NCBI RefSeq assembly: GCF_041146795.1 | Contig: NC_135167.1 | Location: 31,266,954-31,330,953 of the forward strand | DNA: 64,000 nucleotides | DNA from: Maylandia zebra | Taxonomy: Eukaryota > Chordata > Actinopteri > Cichliformes > Cichlidae | Reading direction: 5' to 3' | Part shown: piece by piece, positions 38,266 to 49,794 of the stretch | Numbering within the stretch: the first letter of the stretch is position 1 | Layout: every line of letters begins with the position of its first letter | Notes under the pieces: generated by a model | Database searches by the model: none | What the model was told of the DNA's origin: nothing | What the model saw: the letters and a program-made list of their open reading frames with translations, nothing else | Made by a program: the position numbers and the translations under genes

Positions 38266-39234
38266 ATTGCCAGTCTTGGCAGCCGGGGGTCAGTCCGCCA
38301 GGGCCTCCGCTCCTGGCCGCCACCCGACACACAATGCGCCCGACCCCTATGGCGCCTCCTGCGGGTGGTGGGCCTGCGGGAGGATGGGCCCATGTCTCCT
38401 CTTCGGGCTGTGCCCGGCCGGGCCCCATGGGCTAAGGCCCGGCCACCAGACGCTCGCCCTCGGGCACCCTCCCCGGGTCTGGCTCCAGGGCGGGGCCCCG
38501 GTAACCCTATCCCGGGCAGGGTAAACTGTTCCCTTGGTATCCTTTTCATAAGAGTCTTAGGGTGGAGTGCCCACTCCGGGTCGGGGATGAGTTCCTGCCC
38601 CAAGTGGAGGAGTTCAAGTATCTCGGGGTCTTGTTCGCGAGTGATGGGAGAAGGGAGCCGGAGATCGACAGACGGATTGGGGCTGCAGCTGCAGTAATGC
38701 AGACGCTGCACCGGTCCGTCATGGTGAAGAGGGAGCTGAGTGTAAAAGCGAAGCTCTCAATTTACCGGTCGATCTACGTCCCTACCCTCACCTATGGCCA
38801 CGAGCTGTGGGTAGTGACCGAAAGAACGAGATCGCGGATACAAGCGGCAGAAATGAGCTTCCTCCGAAGGGTGGCTGGCCTCTCCCTTAGAGATAGGGTG
38901 AGAAGTTCGGCCATCCGGGAGGGGCTCAGAGTAGAGCCGCTGCTGCTCCACATCGAAAGGAGCCAGCTGAGGTGGTTCGGGCATCTGACAAGGATGCCTC
39001 CTGGGCGCCTCCTGGGTGAGGTGTTCCAGGCATGTCCCACCGGGAGGAGGCCCCGGGGCAGACCCAGGACACGCTGGAGAGATTATATCTCTCGGCTGGC
39101 CTGGGAACGCCTTGGTGTTCCCCCGGATAAGCTGGAGGAGGTGGCTGGGGAGAGGGAGGTCTGGGCCTCTTTGCTTAGGCTGCTGCCCCTGCGGCCCGGC
39201 CCCGGACAAAGCAGATGAAGATGGATGGATGGAT
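38266..39234 (+). mobile_element. LINE 3' end (5'-truncated) with GGAT tail
   Basis: A GC-rich insertion of 969 bp flanked by an imperfect target duplication, gatcgagaaatccct (38251-38265) and gatcgaggaatcact (39235-39249), 13 of 15 equal. It ends in a GGAT tail. It contains the C-terminal part of a reverse-transcriptase protein. The tail is like that described for Rex3/RTE-type fish elements, but I do not assign the clade. Confidence 0.85.
38562..39218 (+). pseudogene. C-terminal fragment of a non-LTR retrotransposon reverse transcriptase
   Basis: An open frame of 218 residues. It begins in the region after the RT palm (EEFKYLGVLFASDGR) and continues with PTLTYGHELWV, the helical thumb and RRPRGRPRTRWRDYI near the C-terminus, typical of fish LINE ORF2. 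The catalytic FADD box is absent because the copy is 5'-truncated, so it cannot transpose. The frame itself is uninterrupted, implying a fairly recent insertion. The strongly basic, Arg-rich composition differs from the AT-rich flanks. Confidence 0.85.
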
Positions 39235-39381
39235 GATCGAGGAATCACTCATCTTTGGAAAAGAGAGTTTATTACAGAGAAATGGCTCTTTCCAAAATAA
39301 AAGCTATACTATACGCTTCTTCTGAGCTATATTCTCAGCAGCATATTAAACATATCAGGTCCCCATAAGGAGAATCATGTG

Positions 39382-39780
39382 CTAACGGCTGTCTAAATGA
39401 CTCGGGTAAAGTTTTTGTAGCATGCGTGCTTGTTGTTTTTGTCTGCTTCCACTTGTCTTTGCACTAGGATGATGTCGGCGTAAATGTGCAGTCATATTCA
39501 TTGTGTTCCCACTAGTGCTGTCAGCGTTAATCTGAAATGACTTTAACGCCACAACACGGCCAATCTCCGTTAACGAGCTACCACGGATCACCCCGTGCAT
39601 GGGGCTGGACGGTGTCAACACGTTAACGAGCAAACTGCACTAACGCACTAGTTCCCACCAATGTAATTGAGCATTGCGTGGCACATCCGACATACTGTTT
39701 TACTTTTGTCCATGACGCGCTTACCTTCAGGGTCATACTTCACATGAAGACCAAAATAGTTCCAAACGCCAGATCTGAAT
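39382..39780 (-). pseudogene. BED zinc finger of hAT transposase, split by a MITE
   Basis: Two in-frame pieces lie on either side of the 138-bp MITE. The upstream piece has the start of a BED finger (VWNYFGLHVKYDPEGK, then CRMC). The downstream piece has its end (MTAHLRRHHP). Together they give the Cys-x2-Cys ... His-x4-His layout of zf-BED. The MITE and the missing catalytic domain make it non-functional. Confidence 0.7.
39513..39650. mobile_element. 138-bp hAT-type MITE
   Basis: Starts TAGTGCTGTCAGCGTTA and ends ACTAACGCACTA, giving short inverted ends (TAGTGC). It is flanked by the 8-base duplication gttcccac (39505-39512, 39651-39658), the size made by hAT transposases. It sits inside the BED-finger coding stretch. 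Confidence 0.8.
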
Positions 39781-39848
39781 GAGGGTGGGGGAGGTTCAAT
39801 TTGCCATGTTGCAAGGAGCTTAGCTTCTGTCTTGCTAGCTTGCGCTGC

Positions 39849-39888
39849 GCTCAGTGGATCTGCACTGTCCAGCGCAGATCCACTGAGC
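39849..39888. repeat. Perfect 15-bp hairpin with 10-base loop
   Basis: Arms gctcagtggatctgc (39849-39863) and its exact reverse complement (39874-39888). It lies at the edge of the hAT fragment and may be part of its subterminal structure. Confidence 0.85.
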
Positions 39889-42429
39889 TCTCAACACAGA
39901 TAGCATCGTCAGAAGGAAAGTTGATAAAATAAATAAAATAAAGCACCATTCTGAGTTGTAATATTTTGGCAAACTGGACTAACCTGCTGCATCATTTTTA
40001 ATATTGACTTTGTGGGTGTCTTTGAATTCAGCCCACTATAGCTGGATGATTGTAATTTCCATCAAATCGTGTGCCATTCTTTTCTTCTTAACACATTACT
40101 CAGTCCATCACAGCAGGGATATCAGCATGATTTTTTCCCCATTTGTATCTGATTTGCTTTCCGAGTGTTCCTTTAATTTTTTGTTGAGCAGTATTTTACA
40201 TCTTTAGCTGTTTTTAAGGACTTTATAACCAATAAAAGAACACATTTACATTTGCTTAAAATAAGTCAAATAATGAAATGAGACTGAATATTAAAATATA
40301 AAGGAGAAAAGGTAGACAACAGAAGTCAGCAAAGAATCATCAGCGGTCGATACACATAAGCACACCTACCACCTACTTCCACACTCGACCTGCACGCAGA
40401 AATATCCAGCGCAGTCACCAAACAAAAGTCTTGTCCTTGGCAGTGCTGTGGAGGCGTTTGTTTAGACCAGGTGGAAGGCGGGAGAGAGCGTGAGTGTGGG
40501 GTGATGCAGTGCGTTCAGGGCACTGCTGAGTCTTTTTTGTTGTTGTTGTTTTTTTTAGGGGGGTTTGCATGCGACAAAACGAGTTTAAAGAAGTCTGCTT
40601 GTGTTTCATGCATTAGCAGACGGAGCAGCAGAGGACAGGGGCGAGGTGTGACTGAGCATGTTTGTGCAGGGTGTTGATGCGGTTATGGCAGTGTTTATGC
40701 TGCACTGATAAAAAGAAAAGAGAGAAAGCAATGGGACTCTGTTCCTAAGCTTAAAACCAATGACCCATGGATGAAATCTGTGATGTCAGCAAGATGTATG
40801 ACTTGGAGCTGTTTTATATGTGGCTTCATCTAGAGCTATGAGCTTTTACACCCAAAGGAGCCCATTTTATATAGCAGTGCTTCGAGTTATGAAGCAGAAT
40901 ATCATCACGGGCCCGGGAACAGTTCATCATTGCCCAATTGATTCCCAGTGGACCCTGATGTGACAGGGCAGGACTTCTTCTCATGGCTGTAGGAAGGTGT
41001 TTTCTCTTGGAAACATCCTGCTAATTTCAGCAATTCTTTGCTGGTGTTTTCTTTTAGCTTGCTGCAGAGCATATGGGCTGATTTTCAGACTGTGATGCAG
41101 ACATGAATTTCAAAGTCTTACCTTCTCTATCCAGATAGCCAGCATATCGACAGAATGCATGAATGGATGATATAATTTCAGCACCGCAATTAATTAATCA
41201 ATTTTCAGAGCAGATGTGCTTTTTTTTTAAGAGGAACTACCATCTGTTATACCATTTTTTTCTCAGAAAATGACTAATGATCCGTTTTGCTCTAAATATA
41301 AGATTAATCAAATCTGCCTAGTGTTCATTCAGGGCAAAATGCACAAAAAACATGATGCATTTCTGCCAAAATTTCCTAAAAAGAAGTAGCACCGCAGAGG
41401 ATGGGGTTGACTCAATAAAAGTCCTTGCAGCCTTATTAAGCAGGTACGGCACTTTAGCAGGATGCCCGGGAAACCTGATTCCCTAGTGGCTGCAAGGGCA
41501 GACGGAGCAGCAGTTGGGTGAATTGTGATGGCTGCTGCCCAGGTAGTTAAATTCTACTGTCACTGCAGCTTGTCCAGATTGTGGTGCAGTGCTAACTTTT
41601 ACCGAGTGCAGCAGCAGAACACTGAATTTCTCGAAGATTCACAGAATCTTGGAATCTGTATGTGCTCTATAAAATCTAAAGCTGTACCCGAGTGCAAAAA
41701 TACTTATACTTACTCAAAGAGTTGGATCCACTTGTTAGGTGATTACATTACAATACTGCTTCTAAGTCATAGATCCTGCTACGTTTATTAAGAATGTTGT
41801 TTTTAACAACATTTTTTAAATATTTTATTTAATATAAACAACCCCTAAAACAATCAGTGGTCATAATCTGCCTCTATGGCTTTTTATTATTAAAATAAAA
41901 TTTGCAGCTCGGTTTTAAACTCAGTTTTTAAAACCTTACGATGTACCTACAGCCCACGGGCTCACGGTGCCAAATCGCAAATTTTTGAATGCTTCAGGGA
42001 AGAGTCACTCTAAGATTTAAATCGGTAAATGAGGCTTAGGATCAGGAATCTTTCATAGCGAGTCATCCAAACACACAGCGGCATGTTAATAACTAACCTT
42101 GTGTGAATGTGAATGGATCCTCTCAGATATTCTATTTCAATCACATTCCTGCAAAAGGATTGCATCTGGCTCTTCCCATCAGGGAACCTCACATTAAAAA
42201 AAGGACACATGTTTATATTATCCCAACCACAGCTCTGCAGCTAGCCACCAGGTAGCACGCCATTTTATGCAAGCTACCCCAACTTCACTAACCTCACAGA
42301 CATCACTGCTGTCTAGTTATCTGTCTATATTTATGTGAAACCACACTTCCTCCCTGGGTCAGATCATGGTGTATGGCATATCATCTTTAGAAAGAAACTA
42401 GCAAGCTGACTTCCTGCCTACTTCTCCAT
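39889..42429. other. Gene-free spacer
   Basis: No gene or clear element seen. The stretch at about 39.99-40.20 kb has a repeat-like feel but I cannot name it. Confidence 0.45.
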
Positions 42430-42539
42430 TGAAATCCACTTTTTTTCATACATGCCTCAAAGTTAAACTTTATTGTAATACATAGGTGAGCAGTGAAGTT
42501 TTTGCTCTTTACTGATCGGATTTACAGATGTGTTAACAT

Positions 42540-42990
42540 AATATCCAAGAAAATTCACCCCCTGGTCAGAAAGTACAATGCTCAGAGAAAATGCTAAAAC
42601 CTATGAGCTACATATCAGACTCTACAGGTCTCAGTTAGCATGTTAACTGTTAAAGGTCATGGCTGCACATTTAGAAAAAGACTGAACAAGTATGGCTTGT
42701 TTGAAATGGTTACCAGGGGAACACCTCTTCTCTCTGATAAGGGCGTGGCAGCACAGTTTGGTTTGCAAAGCTGCATCTGAACAAACTAAAGAGTTCAGAA
42801 ACAATATCCTTTGGACAGATGAGACTGGATAGAGCTGAGCTTAAATGAATGCCCACAAATATCAATGAACTGAAGCAGTGCTGTAAAGAACAGTTGGCCA
42901 AAATTCCTTCCTAACAATGTGAAAGACAGATAAAGTCATACAGAAAATGATCACTTAAGATTACTTGAATGTGGATCTACAAGCTGCTGA
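42540..42990 (+). mobile_element. Decayed Tc1-like transposon
   Basis: Carries aagactgaacaagtatggct, tgtttgaaatggttacc, and cctttggacagatgagac (transposase middle). It then jumps to the C-terminal part (aaatatcaatgaactgaagc, agataaagtcatacagaaa). Same family as 33.64-34.20 kb, with a different internal deletion and many stops. Confidence 0.75.
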
Positions 42991-43259
42991 CGTTGTGTGC
43001 TTACTGTAGGTAGTCCCGTGGAAACTATTTTTCACATAGGTGCACAAGTAGTACAGAATAAAACTGCATGTTGCACGCTGCAATGCAATGTAACCTGGAC
43101 TGGCGAACCGCTAAACATCAGTCAGAATATTCTATTTTAATAAGGAATATATTATAAACGTGACTTGGAATAAATGTATAATGTACTATATAGAATGCTG
43201 TCACGAAATGGTCAACATAAAATTATAAGATTCATTTAAAGTAGGAGCAGTTTCAAGAT

Positions 43260-43335
43260 TTATTAAGCTGAGATAGGCTCCAGTTACCCCTGAAACCTTG
43301 AATAGTATAGAAGCATTTAAGAAAATGGATGAGAT
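43260..43335 (+). mobile_element. SINE 3' end fragment
   Basis: Contains gctgagataggctccag and a degraded accttgaatagtatagaag tail, matching the 3' body of the SINE at 50.2 kb. Confidence 0.55.
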
Positions 43336-44778
43336 GACATTATAGAGGAAATAAGATTTATTTATGAATCAAAATAATATCTGTAAAGATTTGCTTTTTT
43401 TACTTATGTTCATGTGTTTGTGAATGTTGATTCTATGCGTACGTATGAATGGAGGACATCATCAAGAGTAACTAACACTGATGCTAATGTGGATCCTAAT
43501 AATGCACAAAAAAACAACCAAAAAATCAAATCTTTTAAATTTTAACAAGCATAATGTAACCAAGGACAACACAGGGCTCTGAAGATGTACATCTGGATGA
43601 AGATGATCACAGAGGCGAGGGATGCAAGAGTGTTTCTGTAGCAGTTGCTCAGCTATGCCATATGCATTCAAATTATCCTTTTATAATAAAACATCTCACA
43701 TTAACAGTAATTCTAGGCACTGAGCACCACAATATAGTCCTCCTCCATGTTTTTATGCAAATCAACGAAACAAATTCATTTGTTTTTAGGAGTTTACTTT
43801 TTTAAGTATCTGCCTTGAGCTAACACATACAGGACACTTACCAACAGCAATGGCTTTCCCCTGAGATAATGCAGCCTTCTTTAATACACTAATGAGTGTC
43901 TGCTGTGAGTCAGAATGTCTGCTACACCAGACAGACAATAAACCTTTTTACCTGAAAGAAATCAGCTCATTGTGGAAGTGCTGTTTCTTTAATGTGCCTT
44001 CTATCACTGGGTCCAAGAGAAAATGAAATTTTACCTCATTGAGATAAAATGATGTGAAGGAACAGGAACAGTCCTAAAATAGCAATTCATTTAGAGCAAA
44101 TATTTTTAATGCTAATTTTTTTCCCCAAGAATTTTCAAATTTACTGTTTAATAAAATAAATAAATAAACAAGATTATTTTATTTTTGGATTAAGATGTCA
44201 AATCAGTTATTTATTTACACTCGTAAACAGAAAATATAGTTTTCCTGGTTGAATGTAACGCTCGATTAATTCCTGACTCCTCAGAGAAGTCCGGCGTGCC
44301 GCCTCAAATTTGGGTATAAAAACATGAATTCAGTTTGTTATTTGGCTCACAAATAACAAATATAATTTATCGTTTTAAACAAGTTTTTGACAGATCTCTA
44401 AATTGTTTGTGTTTTCTTGTTTTCATGGCAGGTGGTCTAATAAATCTATAAATACAACAATATGTGCCAGCGCTGTTGACACAGTGGAAAAAGAAGAAAT
44501 GACACAATGGAGTAATGGAGATGGAGCACACAAATTAATTAGTGCATCTCATATCTATGTTTGCCATCTCACTGTGGGGGCAGTTTTATTTTTATAATTC
44601 TGGTGTCCATCTGCGCCTTTCACTCACATAACCTAAACAAGATTTCTGAAGATACCGCCCCACTCCTCCTCGTTTGTAGGAGGAAAGGCCTCGAGCCATG
44701 GGACGTCCCTGCAGTGTTTAAGGAAAGACACGAGGATTTGCTTGTTATGTATAAACAGGTAGGAAAACTCTCGCCCTG
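43336..44778. other. 5' flank of fshb, distal
   Basis: No gene or repeat assigned. AT-rich. It probably holds fshb regulatory sequence, but no element beyond the proximal cluster can be supported. Confidence 0.45.
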
Positions 44779-44824
44779 GCCAAGGCTGATAGGATTAAAC
44801 AGATTTGTGAGCGGTGCTATTTAA
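44779..44824 (+). promoter_or_regulatory. Candidate fshb core promoter: NR5A1-like, Pitx-like and TATA-like elements
   Basis: Three elements sit in a row about 25-70 bases before the inferred fshb transcript start. They are CCAAGGCTG (44780-44788; 8 of 9 to the SF-1/NR5A1 consensus YCAAGGYCR), GGATTA (44792-44797; reverse of the bicoid/Pitx core TAATCC) and TATTTAA (44818-44824; TATA-like). SF-1 and Pitx1 sites next to each other are a known arrangement in gonadotropin beta-subunit promoters. The matches are short, so the assignment rests on their spacing and position. Confidence 0.45.
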
Positions 44825-44849
44825 GCAATAAAGACAGCTGCAGGTTGAA

Positions 44850-44928
44850 AGCTGTTACAGGTGTTTAGAGAGCGAACGAAGGGACAGGACTCTCAGCAGA
44901 GGTTCAAAGCATCAGCAGAGCTCTACAG
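44850..44928 (+). other. fshb: Probable non-coding exon 1 of fshb
   Basis: About 25 bases after the TATA-like box a leader-like stretch ends in a strong donor (ctctacag|gtatgt, splice after 44928). Gonadotropin beta genes have a short untranslated first exon, and this is the only good promoter-plus-donor pair before the coding exon. The exact 5' end is a guess. The intron it starts would run about 1.3 kb to an acceptor near 46216-46242. Confidence 0.5.
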
Positions 44929-46244
44929 GTATGTTTCCTGTTCATGTAGATGACAAGAAAGCTGCTGAAGACGTTGTCACGGATCTGCTGTTAAAGACAG
45001 AATGAGGTTATAGCATAGTTGTGGGGACGTGGCAGATTGAGTTCTTCCTCTAGAAAGAGGTTTAACAGAAAAAAAAATTTGTGATATTACATATCAAAGA
45101 GTTTAAATGATGTCATTTAAGGGTTTAGTTTGAAGAAACAGCCGTGTGCATGAAAGGGGTTAATTAGAAGAGGTTTATTAAATTCTGTGCATCATCCGTT
45201 TATCATCTTTGTTAGGCTGTTTAATAATAGAATTCATTTTCTATCTGGCTTTAATAAAAGATATAGGTTGTCATCTTTTCATTGTTTTCATGCTAAACCA
45301 CAATTTTCCTTTGTTTTTTTATTTTTATTTTTATTGCAGTTATTCATTTGTATCTATAGTAGTTTTAGGTCAAATTTTCCAAATTTAATTTGATAATTTA
45401 ATTTAAAGCACTGCTTCTGAGCTTTCTCGAACCATAATTGCCTTAGCATTTAAAAAACGTTTTTCAAAGTGGAAATTTATTATTAGCTTTGGAAACTTTG
45501 GAAGCTTTTCAAAATATATTTTATATTTCTTTCCCTTTTTCCGCATACTTTAAATGACATATCAGTGTGAGATGTGGAAAAACTCACTGAGCCTTGAGCT
45601 AATCATGCTTTATCTGTATTTTATTAGATTAAAGGTCATCTGTTTGCAGTCAGGAATGCTCCTCTGCAGAAAGACATGCTATTGTTCTTGAGTAATGTGC
45701 TGAGCTTTGGAAATGTAATCTTTTTAATACCATTAAGAATGCATGTTTTAATCGTGTTTTACAATATTTATCGTTTTACCTTGAGATGAAGACAGACATT
45801 TCAGAGATGGATGTCTTTTAATCTGAAAAGACAGAAGCTATGACTATATTTACATGGCTGGATGCTTTAATTTAAGTGAACCACTCTTTTAGGATCTAGT
45901 CTACAAGATGAATAAAAATGTGCAGTTAAATAAGATCCAACTCTGAAAAATAAAATAAAAAATAATCTCGACTATTATCTCCCGCTTTTCATTTCAGAAT
46001 ACATTTTGTTTTACAGCACACTAAATCAGCCACCACTCCTGTAAATGCACACCAGCACATTTGAGTGTATACATTACTCTTCTGTAGAGGAAATAACGCC
46101 ATTAATCCACATCTCCATAATATAATCATGTATAATGACACAGCCGCGTTTTAATCAACACTAAACTTCTGACATTGTCTCAAAGCGCCTCATTTGATAC
46201 CCGATCCCTCTTGTGGCAGCAGCGTGTAGTGCATCCGGCAGAGG

Positions 46245-47543
46245 ATGCAGCTGGTTGTCATGGCAGCAGTGCTGGCGCTGGCGGGGGCGGAGCAAGACTG
46301 CAGCTCCGGCTGTCGCCCAAAGAACATCAGCCTCCCTGTGGACACCTGCGGCACCACCGAGTTCGTCGACACCACCATTTGTGAAGGACAGTGTTTCCAA
46401 AAGGTGAAGAGTGACTCGCTCTCCTCTAACTTGTGCTACTTGTGCACTGTTTTTCCCGGTGAGACATGTGCGTTTATTCTGCTTAGACGTGATGTGTTAA
46501 GCTGAGCTCAGTGCTCCTGAGGAAATCATTCATTTCGATTTGATTTATACAAATCACCACAGCTGTCACTTAAATGTGTTTTATTGTAAGGTGAAGGCAC
46601 TACGGAGAAAAGCCCAATCACATAACCTCCCATGAGCAAGCGCTAGGTGACAGTGGGAAGGAAAAACTCCCTTTTAACAACAAGGAACCTCCAGAACCGA
46701 GAACCAGCCTCGCAGTCATCCAGTCTGAGTGGCTGGGGGTGACAATAATAGTTGCAATCTGAAAATTTTATAGTGTTCAGTAAGATTATGTATTGCTATA
46801 AGTTTTCTTTAAAGATAAATCACATTTACAACTTTATAGCAGACCTCTTAAAGGCTACTGCAGGGGCACACATTTGATCCTCACCAAGCCATCTCTTGTG
46901 TCATTCCCTGGCCCTCCACCTGTTTTCCCTCTCTACATACTACTGCTCCATAAAAACAGAAAAGAAAGAAAAATACTATAATGAGAGATCATTACATAAT
47001 ACAAGCTTTAGGGTTAAAGCACACATTCAATGACCATCAAAATTATACAAACTTTGTACAAGTATATAGAAAATGAAAATTTAAAATTGACCTCTAACAT
47101 CAAAAGATACCACAAGTGACCCTTTTGAAAGGGTTGTAGTCCGGTATTAGTTTATTTATTAAAATGTTTGCAAAGCCGATTAAAATCTTGTACTTTTGAG
47201 TTTTTTAATGTCTCACAAGCTAAATAATCTTAAATAGTGGCAGCAAAAGTCAAAAGCTGTCAGATTCATGAAGTTGGAATGAAATCCCTTTAAAGAAATG
47301 GAACTGACTGTGTTTATATCCATGTGTCTGATCCCTCTGCTCTGCTGGTAGGATCCCAACTATGTTCATACTGACGACGGGCCCAAACAGAAAACCTGCA
47401 ACGGAGAGTGGTCCTACGAGGTGAAATACACAGAGCAATGTCCACGGGGTTTCATCTACCCTGTGGCCAGGAAGTGTGAGTGCACTGCATGCAATGCAAA
47501 CACAGACTGCGGGACCTTGTCTGGATACATACCCAGCTGTTAG
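46245..47543 (+). CDS. fshb: Follicle-stimulating hormone beta subunit (two coding exons)
   Basis: Secreted beta subunit of the pituitary gonadotropin FSH, which pairs with the common alpha subunit and acts on gonadal FSH receptors. Coding exons are 46245-46403 (53 codons, donor AAG|gtgaag) and 47352-47543 (acceptor ctggtag|GATCCC, stop TAG). The intron is 948 bp, phase 0, at the position expected for this family. The 116-residue product has a hydrophobic signal peptide (about 1-17), an N-glycosylation sequon Asn27-Ile-Ser, and twelve cysteines at 19, 23, 35, 46, 50, 69, 83, 95, 97, 100, 106 and 116. These include the CEGQC motif (46-50), which stands in place of CAGYC of other glycoprotein-hormone beta chains. 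The C-terminal 'seat-belt' segment is short and ends on Cys116, as in other percomorph FSH-beta. LH-beta is less likely because of its usual longer length and different N-terminus. No defects seen. Intron 2 carries a repeat copy. Confidence 0.95.
46590..46745 (-). mobile_element. Interspersed repeat 'A' copy in fshb intron 2
   Basis: Shares gtgacagtgggaaggaaaaa and cccttttaacaacaaggaac with the copies at 16.5, 49.8, 51.7 and 53.3 kb. It lies entirely within the intron, opposite in strand to fshb. Confidence 0.7.
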
Positions 47544-47611
47544 CCCTTTTAAAGAACCCCAGTATTCATCCTGCGCTTAACAGTTATCTTCTTTGCACCT
47601 CTTCCCTCTGA

Positions 47612-47617
47612 AATAAA
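47612..47617 (+). terminator. Polyadenylation signal AATAAA of fshb
   Basis: A canonical AATAAA lies 69 bases after the fshb stop codon, giving a very short 3' UTR. Cleavage would fall near 47630-47640. This is the first canonical hexamer after the stop. Confidence 0.75.
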
Positions 47618-47639
47618 CCAGTGATACAAGCCTTTCTGT

Positions 47640-48039
47640 TTCAATCTGTTTTATTACAATTTTTTATAAATGCAACCCCTCCCTTAAAAGTTATTCTCTT
47701 TATACGTGTAGGTAATTGTGGTCACACCAGAACACAGGTATCAATAGTCGTTATTAGACCGCTTGCATTATTAGTGGCGCGCTTCAGTCTTATAGTGTCA
47801 TAAGTCACAGCAGAAGAAACTGTGTAGATGCAGCAGACCTGTAGAGTCAGCTAGAAAAGCAACCACCCAACAGTTTCCCTTTTTGTTTTGAGCGGGGTGA
47901 CTGACCCCTGAAAGTCAATAATCCTGCGAGTCAGGTTTCCCTGCTGAGAACAGGATATAATCTTGCAAAGAAAACAGAACACTTCTCCTCCTCTTTTGAC
48001 AGGTGGAAATGAAAATATAGAGTTTGCAGCATATTGAAC

Positions 48040-48078
<39 letters not shown>

Positions 48079-49060
48079 TGCAAAGTGCCTGCAAATTGGT
48101 GTCTCTCTACTCAACTCAACACAGCCTAGTGAGCAGAAAACCTCCTCAGAGCTGTTAAAGTGGTGGAAACTATAAGCCAGCTAAAGATACAGATCTAATA
48201 TTGTATGCTTGGGTGTGAGGAGGCCTCAAAACATATATAGATTAAAAAAAGAATATAAAACAGAGTATGCACCTGCAAGCTTTGTTTTTTCTCCTCTGAT
48301 CCAAACTAAGGACTTTTCAAAATTTGGGACAAAAGAAAAAGGCAAAATTAATGGACACCTTTGCAGAGAAATGAGAAGAAGAATAAATGAGCCCTTCGCG
48401 CCCTGAAGTCTGAAAAAGTCTGTTACGATAAAGTTTGGAACAGACTTATTTTTAGCCCAATGCAGGTGCATCTTCTGACTCTACAGACTGTTAGCATAAA
48501 ATCTTATTATAAGGCCAGAGACAAACCTGAGGCTGCTGCTAGCAACAACTCACTCATTAATATGACAAGCTGTTAACTACCTACAGTGCTGTTACCTGGC
48601 AACACACCGGCTTTATCCTCCTGCATTGTGGACAGCAACTCATTCATTAACAGCTTTAGCATGTGGGTTTGTTGGTGAAAAAAAACAACAAAACACGGTT
48701 TAATTGTTGAACTAAAGTGTATATTTTTTTTCCTTTTCAGGGGCTGGAATGCAATAAGAGGCAACGCAACACTACAGTGATGCTTTTTGCACAAAAAATG
48801 ATGTGATCATGATACAGTGATTCTGCAGTCTCAGTGTTTTGTGAGACAATCACGTATAATGGATCATGACAATCTGCGACACTGACAAGACCAATAAAAA
48901 AAAAATGCCACTAAGGCAAAGATCAGGAATTAAGTAAATAGACCAGCACTTATGTTGCATTATTCTACTCTGACTGAGAAATCAAAATGCTTTTCTACTA
49001 CAGGCCTTACATACATCTGTTAAGTAAATGATCATGCACACACATACATTCACGCTCTTA
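47640..49060. other. Spacer downstream of fshb
   Basis: Apart from the poly(C) run nothing is recognised; no gene. Confidence 0.5.
48041..48078. repeat. Poly(C) run of 38
   Basis: Thirty-eight consecutive C with no interruption, about 0.5 kb past the fshb stop. The Gly-rich frame read from the other strand is an artefact. Length is likely unstable and may also be affected by assembly or sequencing error. Confidence 0.9.
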
Positions 49061-49065
49061 CATTT

Positions 49066-49185
49066 TAAGGTTCAGTATCATCAGCGTCTGGACTGGAGGA
49101 GACTGCAGTGACCAAACCACCGACCTTTCTGTTAGCCCTAGAAGACGACCCACTCTACCTGCTGAGGCACTGCTATGTCTTATCT
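49066..49185 (-). mobile_element. tRNA-derived SINE fragment, diverged
   Basis: Contains aaaccaccgacctttc and gacgacccactctacctgctg. In reverse this is the tRNA-like head seen more clearly at 58.74-58.93 kb. Confidence 0.6.
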
Positions 49186-49794
49186 GCGTCACTGCAGGTT
49201 GTGGTGTCACTGTGTGTGTGCGTGTGCATTAACAATATTATTATTTTCTAATAATGTGTCATTTCCTGCCCACCATTTCCTCTCTGTGATTTTTTTTCCA
49301 CTTTGCCCCTATTCTTTTGATAACTACCACAGTGAGGATTGATCAAGTAGTGATTATGGTAAGCTTAACTGCTGAGATCATTTGTTGTTTAATGCATTGC
49401 TCTATCAGTCTATCAATAATTTGTTCCAACCGTATCTAACACGATATTTCTAATTAATTGGGTACTCCATAAATGTAAAGTATTCCTTTAATTAGGTCTC
49501 AAGGTTCAGAAGAGATAGATTAAATTAAAAGTTGTTACATTCAAAGCAACAAAGGACAAGTTATCCTGACACTCTGAATCTCCAGTCTGGATCAGGTTCC
49601 TAATGAGATTTTGTTCATTACACATCAGCATGTGTGAAAGTTAGCCTTTCAGTCTGTGAAAATCTTCCTCCAGTGCCCAGGAATGGGTCTCTCAACACAG
49701 AGATATATCTATGTTTAATATTTTTGAGGTATGGCACATCTTAGGTAGCTACAGCATAACAAAAGGCCACAATTCAGTCACATAACTCATGTTT

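Larger units (their letters stand above)
38041..39850 (-). mobile_element. hAT transposon fragment, host of a LINE and a MITE
   Basis: The left end (taggggtgcaacgatac, then repeated ggttcggttc words) is a familiar teleost hAT terminus. On the minus strand a BED zinc-finger coding stretch lies at about 39.38-39.78 kb. A LINE insertion (38266-39234) and a MITE (39513-39650) split it. The other terminus is not seen, and most of the catalytic part is missing. Confidence 0.65.

Noticed and set aside
38154..38711. 185-codon minus-strand frame over the LINE
   Set aside because: Antisense of the GC-rich LINE; Arg/Pro/Gly-rich shadow.
47851..48114. Gly-rich minus-strand frame
   Set aside because: Poly(G) run read as glycine codons.
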